Position numbers and translations under genes: made by a program
Notes under the pieces: generated by a model
Databases searched by the model: none
What the model was told of the DNA's origin: nothing
What the model saw: the letters and a program-made list of their open reading frames with translations, nothing else
Source of the DNA: Blastocatellia bacterium
GTDB lineage: Bacteria > Acidobacteriota > Blastocatellia > Pyrinomonadales > Pyrinomonadaceae
Assembly (NCBI GenBank): GCA_003175865.1
Contig: PSRF01000141.1
Location: 1-5,248 of the forward strand
Length of the DNA stretch: 5,248 nt
Reading direction: 5' to 3'
Shown: one piece after another, positions 1 to 5,248 of the stretch
How positions within the stretch are numbered: position 1 is the first letter of the stretch
Layout of the letters: each line of letters opens with the position of its first letter

Positions 1-2677
1 TTACAACTGGGGCGACGCCTACGAAGCTATCAGACGGTAACGACGTGATGCCCAGCTGGTTGTCGGTTTCGTGAGCAAAAGCATAATTACCGCTTAGTGT
101 GAAACGTCTGGCCAAACGCTTGGTGAAACTGACCACCAGCCCGTTGTAAGTTCCTTCGTACCATGGACCAAACGTCTGAATTGGACCAGCCGTAAACGGC
201 GGTAAGAAGCTCCGACTCGCAGCACGCGAGCTAAAAGCGATGTTTGCTTCGCGAACTCCTAAAAGATGATTCATGTTGCGGTGGTAGTAATCACCTTCAA
301 GGACTACGTTCTTGATCTCCTGCTGAACGCCAATACTGTAACTGCTTGTGAATGGTGTCTTGAACGTTCGATCGATATCAGTGGGCAAGAGCTGAGCCGG
401 AATTGCGGCATGAGACAACGCGCCGAATGGCCCCCAGAAGAAGAAACCATTTGCTTTACCTACTGCCGCCGCAGCCTGGGCCAAATACTGATCCGGAGTA
501 AGACCGGATAGCGATTGAATATTGCTTAAGTTGATCACTGCGTTTGCTGGAATTTGCGCATGACCTGCAGCCACCACCCTGTTGAGTCTGTCGATTCCGA
601 TGAACAGTCCTGGAGAGAATGGACACGCAACGTTACTCGCAATGATTTGTGCATCGGTCATGTTTGGAGAGACACAGAGGCCACCAGGAAACAATGACGC
701 ATTAACCGCTGCTGGAAGAACAGTGGGTACTCCGTAGAAACCACGTGGATAGGAGAATGGTTGGACCACGCGACGATCGGCGCCGCCAAACGCTGGGACG
801 TCTCGAACCAAACCAAGTCGAAACTGATCGTAAAAGATACCGAAGTGTCCATGAATAATTGTTTTCTGGGCTGCTTGCCATGCGAACCCAATGCGGGGCG
901 AAACGTTACTCTTCCTCTTGAATTCAGAGTCGTAGTCCCAACGTACCCCAAAATTCAATGTTAGGTTCGGAAGAAACTTCCAGTCGTCCTGAGCGAAGAG
1001 GGCGTTGTAGTTGTTCCGTAAATGGATCTCGTTTGCTTGAGGTGTCAAACCTCCGGCAGTTGTGACGGTAAAGAAGCCCGCATTGACTGGTCCATATGTG
1101 ATGAAATCGGAAACAGTTGCGAAGAGTTGTAGATTTAGAACCTGCGACTCAATGCCGTCAACGTGCGTTCGCAAGAAGTTCCAACCAAACTTCAAATTGT
1201 GATCCCCAAGTAGTTTGTTGGCACTTGCCGACAGGTTTGTGTACTTCTGATCCAAAGCTGTGCGCGTCGTGTTGTTGCCAAAAGAGAATGAACCCAAGTC
1301 GTTAAACAACGCCCCCGTGTTGTTTGAACTGAACATATTAAATGTAGTTCCAACCCCAGCCTCCGGGTGAGCAGGACGAGTCTCGGATGTATCGCCGCGG
1401 TAGCCACCACGCAGAGTGATCACCCATGGATTACCCTTGTCGCCTGCCAGGATTGTGTCGCTGAATCCAAGCAAAAGATGTCGGGCACCAAGGTCGTTTC
1501 TTCTTGATGGAAGGTCGGTAGCATTTGAGAGCGGCAGAAATTCTTTGACGTTGCTATTCGTGTAGTTCACCGACTGAGTAAGGCTGTGTCGCCCGAGTTC
1601 TTCGTCAAACTTGAGAAAACCGCGGGTATCAAAAATTCTTGCAGGATTATCAAACTGCTGTTCAAAATCCTTTGCCACTTGCGGTGTGCCGGGAGGGAAG
1701 ACAAAGTTGAGTCGCCGGTTTTCTCTAATTCTTTCGCCTGAGCCAAACCAGAAAACTTTGTCCTTAACAATTGGCCCACCAAGCGCGAGGCTGTAATCCC
1801 AACGTTGTAAGAAGGGGGCATCAGTTTGGGCTGGATCTAACGAGTTCGACGAATCGAATGCATTGTTTCGCCAGAAGATGGAGGCCAAGCCGTGATAGTC
1901 ATTACCCCCGCTCTTTGTAATCACGTTAACGATTGCGCCGGATGCTTGTCCAAACTCAGCGCGAAAACCTGCGGTCAATACTTGAAACTCCGCAATCGTT
2001 TCCTGATTAAACTGCGAAGCCGCGCCGCCGTTGACTGTGTCCTTGTTAGGCTGACCATCAATGAAAAAGTTATTGTTTCCAGCACGCTCGCCGAGCACTG
2101 GCGTTGCGTTGTCGCTACCAACATTCGCCTGCCGATTAACAACCACGCCAGGAACAAGCTGCATAAGATCGAGGTAGTTACGGCCGTTGGTCGGCATTTC
2201 CTTAATCTGTTGTGGTGTGACAGTGGCGCCAGTGGCCGAAGTTGTGGGGTTCAGCAACTGCGCCTCTGCCACAACATCAACCTCGCTTTGTACAGCCGCC
2301 ACTTCGACCGGGATGTCCAGCGTCAATGTCCTGTTGACAGTCAGCTCAACGTTGTCAAAGGTTCTCGTCGCGAATCCAGCATGTGTAATTGTCAACGAAT
2401 AGGTTCCCGCCGGTAAGGCAGTGATTCGATAGAAACCGTTCTCATCGCTAGTCGACGTACGCTCGATACCAAGCGTGACGGACTTGGCAACAACGTTAGC
2501 ACCAGCCACGACACTTCCACGAGCATCTTTTATGGTTCCTTCGATAGTGGATATCGTTGTTTGGGCCAACGCAGTGGATGCCACTGCAAATAAAACCAAG
2601 ACTACAAAACAAACCACTAGCCCACGATGGGACTCTCGATACCACTTGCTATCGAGAATTACGTCTGTCTCTTTCAT
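1..2677 (-). CDS. TonB-dependent receptor, Oar-like, with carboxypeptidase-regulatory-like N-terminal domain (3' end missing)
   Basis: The frame stays open for 892 codons from ATG 2677-2675 and runs off the left edge, so the C-terminal strands are missing; relatives are usually about 1000-1200 residues. Residues 1-38 form a signal peptide: an unusually long polar N-region, a hydrophobic stretch at 20-37 and an ALA|Q cleavage site. Residues 41-125 fit a carboxypeptidase-regulatory-like beta-sandwich (EGTIKDARGSVVAGANV, GFYRITALPAGTYSLTI). Residues 135-260 fit the plug, with MPTNGRNYLDLMQLVPGVV, NNFFIDGQPN and SGAIVNVITKSGGNDYHG, all hallmarks of the Acidobacteriota Oar-like group. The rest is beta-barrel, including SPRIGFAWQ. 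The protein should sit in the outer membrane and import a ligand using TonB energy, or bind it. The ligand cannot be read from the sequence. The start is fixed by AGGAGG seven bases upstream. It is divergent from the racemase-like gene. Family assignment is confident; substrate is unknown. Confidence 0.93.
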   Translation of the reverse strand, partial: MKETDVILDSKWYRESHRGLVVCFVVLVLFAVASTALAQTTISTIEGTIKDARGSVVAGANVVAKSVTLGIERTSTSDENGFYRITALPAGTYSLTITHAGFATRTFDNVELTVNRTLTLDIPVEVAAVQSEVDVVAEAQLLNPTTSATGATVTPQQIKEMPTNGRNYLDLMQLVPGVVVNRQANVGSDNATPVLGERAGNNNFFIDGQPNKDTVNGGAASQFNQETIAEFQVLTAGFRAEFGQASGAIVNVITKSGGNDYHGLASIFWRNNAFDSSNSLDPAQTDAPFLQRWDYSLALGGPIVKDKVFWFGSGERIRENRRLNFVFPPGTPQVAKDFEQQFDNPARIFDTRGFLKFDEELGRHSLTQSVNYTNSNVKEFLPLSNATDLPSRRNDLGARHLLLGFSDTILAGDKGNPWVITLRGGYRGDTSETRPAHPEAGVGTTFNMFSSNNTGALFNDLGSFSFGNNTTRTALDQKYTNLSASANKLLGDHNLKFGWNFLRTHVDGIESQVLNLQLFATVSDFITYGPVNAGFFTVTTAGGLTPQANEIHLRNNYNALFAQDDWKFLPNLTLNFGVRWDYDSEFKRKSNVSPRIGFAWQAAQKTIIHGHFGIFYDQFRLGLVRDVPAFGGADRRVVQPFSYPRGFYGVPTVLPAAVNASLFPGGLCVSPNMTDAQIIASNVACPFSPGLFIGIDRLNRVVAAGHAQIPANAVINLSNIQSLSGLTPDQYLAQAAAAVGKANGFFFWGPFGALSHAAIPAQLLPTDIDRTFKTPFTSSYSIGVQQEIKNVVLEGDYYHRNMNHLLGVREANIAFSSRAASRSFLPPFTAGPIQTFGPWYEGTYNGLVVSFTKRLARRFTLSGNYAFAHETDNQLGITSLPSDSFVGVAPVV

Positions 2678-2684
2678 GATTCCG

Positions 2685-2690
2685 CCTCCT
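2685..2690 (-). promoter_or_regulatory. Ribosome binding site of the receptor gene
   Basis: AGGAGG on the minus strand lies seven bases before ATG 2677. It is a full-consensus Shine-Dalgarno sequence and fixes the start even though the signal peptide N-region is long. Confidence 0.85.
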
Positions 2691-2817
2691 GCGAAGAGAG
2701 TTGTTGGAACCCGTGCCTGGAATGAAACTGCGGTTGTACTACGATTGGAACGTATGGAACTGCTAACCGCTGGTCAACTGGAAACAAACTTCGACAACCT
2801 GACAATTAGCGTAGCGG

Positions 2818-2847
2818 TATATAACATCGACCGTTGCATCATGTCAA
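2818..2847 (-). promoter_or_regulatory. Sigma70-type promoter for the receptor gene
   Basis: On the minus strand a perfect TTGACA (2847-2842) is followed after 18 bases by TATATA (2823-2818), with a TGn extended -10 element just before the hexamer. Transcription would begin near 2811, leaving a leader of about 134 nt before the receptor start. It is the best promoter match in the window. The start site is predicted from consensus spacing only. Confidence 0.65.
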
Positions 2848-2855
2848 TTCTCTTA

Positions 2856-2867
2856 CAACACTTGTTG
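2856..2867. promoter_or_regulatory. Palindrome between the divergent promoters, candidate operator
   Basis: CAACA-CT-TGTTG is a perfect inverted repeat with 5-bp arms and a 2-bp centre. It lies just upstream of the receptor -35 box and overlaps the -35 area of the rightward promoter, so a dimer bound here could affect both. The arms are short and chance occurrence is possible. No regulator can be assigned from the sequence; the RpiR-type protein encoded downstream is the natural suspect. Confidence 0.3.
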
Positions 2868-2893
2868 CACCAGTAAGGTTGCTGTGGTATTTT
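2865..2893 (+). promoter_or_regulatory. Candidate promoter for the racemase-like gene, probably near-leaderless
   Basis: TTGCAC (2865-2870) is followed after 17 bases by TATTTT (2888-2893), preceded by a TGn extended -10 element (TGGTATTTT). The -35 matches consensus only in TTG. Transcription would begin about 2899-2901, just 3-5 nt before ATG 2904. No Shine-Dalgarno sequence exists upstream of that ATG, which agrees with a leaderless or nearly leaderless mRNA. Confidence 0.42.
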
Positions 2894-2903
2894 CTCGCGC
2901 GCG

Positions 2904-4076
2904 ATGCAGCGTCTCTCCAAAATTTCAGATCTTCAAAACGACGAGCCAGTACGTGGTTTCAAAATCGATGGAGTTGAGATACGTCTGATTCGGTTGCCAT
3001 TGAAAGAGCCGTTTGAAACAAGCTTCGGCAAAATTGATTCGCGGCTGATCTTCCTTGTCTGTCTGCATGCGGAAGGCTTGAGAGGGTGGGGTGAAGTAGT
3101 TGCATCAGAAAAACCCCTCTACAGTTACGAAACCGTCGGGACTGCATTTCATCTAATCAAGGACTTTCTTGGTCCAGCATTGATGTCTGGGCCAATCAGG
3201 GGTCTGGGCGATCTGGCAAATCGATTATCGTCGTTTCGTGGCCACAATATGGCCAAAGCCGGTTTGGAACTGGCATACATGGACTTGTTGGCCCAGGTAT
3301 GTCAACAACCGTTATCAGCTCTTATTGGCGGTAAGCACAAACATGTCGCCGTAGGTGTGAGTCTTGGTATTCAACCTACTCTGCCTCAACTTCTCGAACG
3401 CGTCGAGCGTTACCTGGACCTTGGTTATCAACGAATCAAATTGAAGATAAAACCCGGGTGGGACCTGGATGTTGTTGCTGAAGTACGTCGTACGTATCCG
3501 AAAATCCTGCTATCAGTTGACGCTAATTCAGCGTACACACTCAATGATCGTGACCACTTGAGAAGACTCGACGATTTTGATCTGTTGATGGTTGAGCAGC
3601 CTCTGCAGAACGACGATCTGTTGGACCATGCGAAGCTTCAACAACTAATGAACACGTCTATCTGTCTTGACGAAAGCATCGTTGGCCAACGTCAGGCTGC
3701 CGCAGCACTAGAGTTGGGAAGTTGTCGCATAATCAACATCAAGATCGGACGAGTCGGCGGCTATTCAGAAGCTCTTGCCATACACGACTTATGCGCGTCG
3801 AGTGAAATTCCTGTTTGGTGCGGCGGCATGCTCGAGTCGGGTATAGGTCGAGCGCACAATATCGCGCTCGCAAGTTTGAAGGGTTTTACTTTGCCCGGCG
3901 ACATTTCTGCGAGTTCACGTTATTTCGAACGCGACATCATTCATCCTGAAGTTACAGTTGCGGCGGATGGCACTGTAGTAGTTCCAGAGAAGCCGGGACT
4001 CGGCTTTGATGTGGATCTGGATTTGATTGAGGCATTAACTGAAACCCGAGAGTACATTTCGCCAGAGACAACTTAG
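2904..4076 (+). CDS. Enolase-superfamily enzyme, N-succinylamino acid racemase / o-succinylbenzoate synthase group
   Basis: This 390-residue cytosolic enzyme belongs to the muconate-lactonizing branch of the enolase superfamily. The N-terminal capping domain covers about 20-145, the barrel about 150-345. Catalytic residues are intact: KxK at K179-L-K181 (K181 the base), metal ligands D206 (SVDANSAY), E231 (MVEQPL) and D256 (CLDESI), and the opposite lysine K280 (INIKIGRVGG). The stretch WCGGMLESGIGRAHNIAL and the following LPGDISASSRYF are typical of the promiscuous NSAR/OSBS group rather than dipeptide epimerases. R283, three residues after K280, sits where that group keeps an arginine linked to racemase activity. 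No other menaquinone gene is visible, so racemization of N-acyl amino acids is likelier than o-succinylbenzoate synthesis (inference); menC remains the alternative. Residues 1-17 extend beyond the usual start, but no other in-frame start exists. Probably co-transcribed with the regulator downstream. Confidence 0.9.
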   Translation: MQRLSKISDLQNDEPVRGFKIDGVEIRLIRLPLKEPFETSFGKIDSRLIFLVCLHAEGLRGWGEVVASEKPLYSYETVGTAFHLIKDFLGPALMSGPIRGLGDLANRLSSFRGHNMAKAGLELAYMDLLAQVCQQPLSALIGGKHKHVAVGVSLGIQPTLPQLLERVERYLDLGYQRIKLKIKPGWDLDVVAEVRRTYPKILLSVDANSAYTLNDRDHLRRLDDFDLLMVEQPLQNDDLLDHAKLQQLMNTSICLDESIVGQRQAAAALELGSCRIINIKIGRVGGYSEALAIHDLCASSEIPVWCGGMLESGIGRAHNIALASLKGFTLPGDISASSRYFERDIIHPEVTVAADGTVVVPEKPGLGFDVDLDLIEALTETREYISPETT

Positions 4077-4082
4077 CGCGCG

Positions 4083-4089
4083 AAGGAGC
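4083..4089. repeat. Left copy of 7-bp direct repeat flanking the palindromic element
   Basis: AAGGAGC directly abuts the left end of the palindrome at 4090. The identical heptamer abuts the right end at 4171-4177. This is the pattern of a target-site duplication, although both copies resemble Shine-Dalgarno sequences and could match by common function. Confidence 0.5.
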
Positions 4090-4170
4090 TTTTGGAGTGC
4101 GCTCACTCTGTCGGCGCTTTCTTAATTAAGAGCGTAGGAAAGCGCTGACTGAGTCAGTGCACTCCAAAAT
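4090..4170. repeat. Palindromic MITE/REPIN-like element of 81 bp
   Basis: Two 32-bp arms (4090-4121 and 4138-4169) are inverted copies matching at 28 of 32 positions, separated by a 16-bp centre that contains TTAATTAA. The outer ends are TTTTGGAGTGC and GCACTCCAAAA. In RNA, two of the four differences become G-U pairs, so the whole folds as one long hairpin. Each arm also has its own stem: 4099-4106 with 4110-4117 (imperfect), and 4142-4149 with 4153-4160 (seven Watson-Crick pairs and one wobble). Paired, inverted small hairpins are the architecture of REP doublets (REPINs); flanking direct repeats suggest a MITE instead. It encodes no protein. It separates the racemase-like gene from the regulator gene and ends one base before the latter's ribosome binding site. 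No T-run follows on either strand, so it is not an intrinsic terminator. Whether it is repeated elsewhere in the genome cannot be seen here. Confidence 0.75.
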
Positions 4171-4177
4171 AAGGAGC
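4171..4177 (+). promoter_or_regulatory. Ribosome binding site of the RpiR-type gene, also right copy of the 7-bp direct repeat
   Basis: AAGGAG (4171-4176) is spaced six bases from ATG 4183 and fixes the start. The heptamer AAGGAGC is the same sequence found immediately left of the palindromic element, so the functional site may be one half of a target-site duplication. Confidence 0.75.
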
Positions 4178-4182
4178 GAAAC

Positions 4183-5160
4183 ATGACAGCGGGAAGGGTA
4201 ATCAATAGTCGCGACGCAAACAGCCCCAAGTCTTCCCTCACCTCACTCGAAGTTCGCTTTGCAAAGTCGTCATTGAGCGGTTCAAGAGCTCGATTAATCA
4301 GGGAGATCCTGGACAACCACGAAGAAACTTTTTTTCTCTCGTCCCGCGAAATGGCCAAGCGTTACAACGTTGACGCAGCAACGATTGTCCGCACGGTACA
4401 AGCGCTAGGTTACGAACGTTTCGCAGACTTCGCCGCCGATCTTCGACAACACTTTGTTAACCACATCACGCCGTACACCGTACTAAAGGCAGCAACACAA
4501 GAAAAACGAAGTATCTCGGATCAGGTCCAACATGCTCTCGAACGCGACACTGAAAGTTTGAGTGTACTTAGATCGAGCCTGGAGGCTAATCGTGCGGTGG
4601 AGTTGGCCAAGCGTATCCATGGGGCACGTCGAATTCTGGTTGTGGGTGTTGATCTCGCCGCGTCTTTGGCCTGGTTTTTGGCTTATGGCCTAACGCCGCT
4701 GGGATTCGATGCTCATGCACCAATTGGCAGCACGGGAAATCTGCAACACAAAATTGATCTGTTGACCGAAAATGATCTCGTCGTGGCAATCAGCTTTGGT
4801 CGATGCCTACGGGAAACTGTCGAGGCAGTTGATCGAGCTCACGGACGTGGAATTCCTACCTTTGGCATTACCGACAGCGACACGACACCAATCGCGCTTC
4901 ATTGTGATGATTATCTTGTCGCATCAACAAGTAGTCCTTCGTTTACTGGTTCTTACGTGGCTCCGATGGCATTGCTGAATACAATTATCGTTGCGTGCGC
5001 TCACCTGCGACCGAAGCGAGCACTCGCGATGTTGAGCCGCACTGAACAGGAATATAGGACCGGTACACGTTGGTATCAGGAACCGATGCGAAGGAACCGT
5101 TCGACGACAGACGGAAACCAGAAGCTGAACCGTCGCAACGGATCAAAGAAAAAGTCTTAA
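4183..5160 (+). CDS. MurR/RpiR-family transcriptional regulator (HTH plus SIS domain)
   Basis: This 325-residue DNA-binding regulator has an N-terminal HTH_6 domain at about 35-92; the helix-turn-helix itself is near 52-77 (SSREMAKRYNVDAATIVRTV). A SIS ligand-binding domain follows at about 140-275, shown by RILVVGVDLAAS, DLVVAISFGRCLRETVEAV, IPTFGITDS and SPSFTGSYVAPMALLN. SIS domains usually sense sugar phosphates, and the family includes MurR and RpiR. Here the phosphosugar-type SxSGxT loop reads SFGRCLRET, with glycine and arginine where small hydroxyl residues are expected, so the ligand may not be a phosphosugar (inference). The last 25 residues are a basic tail rich in Arg, Lys and Asn outside the known domains. 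The gene follows the racemase-like gene by 106 bp, nearly all of it the palindromic element. It probably controls this cluster, perhaps through the divergent region; target and ligand are unproven. Confidence 0.92.
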   Translation: MTAGRVINSRDANSPKSSLTSLEVRFAKSSLSGSRARLIREILDNHEETFFLSSREMAKRYNVDAATIVRTVQALGYERFADFAADLRQHFVNHITPYTVLKAATQEKRSISDQVQHALERDTESLSVLRSSLEANRAVELAKRIHGARRILVVGVDLAASLAWFLAYGLTPLGFDAHAPIGSTGNLQHKIDLLTENDLVVAISFGRCLRETVEAVDRAHGRGIPTFGITDSDTTPIALHCDDYLVASTSSPSFTGSYVAPMALLNTIIVACAHLRPKRALAMLSRTEQEYRTGTRWYQEPMRRNRSTTDGNQKLNRRNGSKKKS

Positions 5161-5174
5161 ACGCGGTGTCTCCA

Positions 5175-5248
5175 ATGAAAACTAACCTGCAAAAACTCCT
5201 GTCTCTCATGCTTGTCATTGCATTGTCGTTAACGACAATTGCAACAGC
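5175..5248 (+). CDS. Start of an exported protein of unknown function (cut by right edge)
   Basis: ATG 5175 opens 24 full codons plus two bases reaching the window edge. The peptide begins MKTNLQKLLSLMLVIALS and continues LTTIAT, followed by a codon starting GC that must be alanine. Two lysines followed by a hydrophobic stretch of about 16 residues and a run of small residues make a clear Sec signal peptide, so the product goes to the periplasm, outer membrane or outside. It begins 14 bp after the regulator's stop, suggesting the same operon. No good Shine-Dalgarno sequence is seen; an in-frame GTG at 5166 is a weaker alternative start. Neighbours suggest an exported hydrolase or peptidase, but nothing in these residues shows it. 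Confidence 0.72.
   Translation, partial: MKTNLQKLLSLMLVIALSLTTIAT

Noticed and set aside
1892..2416. Open frame of 174 codons on the plus strand
   Set aside because: It lies antisense to the plug-domain part of the receptor gene, whose translation matches a well-known family throughout. The plus-strand peptide has no recognisable motif.
2705..2784. TGGAA cluster as CsrA/RsmA (GGA) binding sites
   Set aside because: GGA would be on the wrong strand: the predicted leader transcript reads TTCCA, and the rightward promoter starts downstream of this region.
2475..2876. Open frame of 133 codons on the plus strand spanning the receptor start and the divergent region
   Set aside because: It covers the receptor signal-peptide coding region, its ribosome binding site and its promoter on the opposite strand. 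The peptide resembles no family.
2904..4076. Assignment as an L-Ala-D/L-Glu dipeptide epimerase
   Set aside because: The C-terminal barrel motifs (WCGGMLESGIGRAHNIAL and LPGDISASSRYF) and the KxxR at 280-283 fit the NSAR/OSBS group better than the epimerase group.
4090..4169. Hairpin as a rho-independent terminator
   Set aside because: The stem is strong, but neither end is followed by a run of T on the strand that would be transcribed, and a ribosome binding site starts at once on the right.
4122..4358. Minus-strand open frame of 78 codons
   Set aside because: It is antisense to the HTH region of the regulator and partly built from the palindromic repeat; no ribosome binding site or family signature.
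5166..5177. GTG at 5166 as the start of the exported protein
   Set aside because: It adds only three residues and has no better ribosome binding site than ATG 5175; the lysine-containing N-region directly follows the ATG.

Overview
The window looks like a piece of an Acidobacteriota chromosome, perhaps Blastocatellia-like. The strongest clue is an Oar-type TonB-dependent receptor with an N-terminal carboxypeptidase-regulatory-like domain, a family greatly expanded in that phylum. Base composition is balanced (roughly half G+C by eye) and even throughout. The taxonomic call is an inference from gene content only.

Layout. Positions 1-2677 (minus strand) hold the first 892 codons of the receptor, whose C-terminus lies beyond the left edge. 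A 226-bp divergent control region (2678-2903) follows. It carries a good sigma70-type promoter facing the receptor and a second, back-to-back promoter facing right. On the plus strand come an enolase-superfamily enzyme of the N-succinylamino acid racemase / o-succinylbenzoate synthase group (2904-4076), an 81-bp palindromic mobile-type repeat (4090-4170), a MurR/RpiR-family regulator with HTH and SIS domains (4183-5160), and the first 24 codons of an exported protein (from 5175, cut by the right edge). No stretch over 300 bp lacks a gene. I see no RNA gene, CRISPR array or intrinsic terminator.

How it may work together (inference). An outer-membrane receptor, a racemase/epimerase-type enzyme, a ligand-sensing SIS regulator and a secreted protein arranged as a divergon suggest a small scavenging module for a compound made or released outside the cell. 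N-acylated or D-amino acids, or peptides, would suit the enzyme family. The two promoters lie so close that one bound protein could control both, and the RpiR-type protein is the obvious candidate.

The most striking non-coding observation is the repeat at 4090-4170. It has two nested, inverted hairpin units and is flanked by a 7-bp direct repeat that includes the Shine-Dalgarno sequence of the regulator gene. It looks like an insertion that split a once tightly spaced operon while recreating the ribosome binding site.
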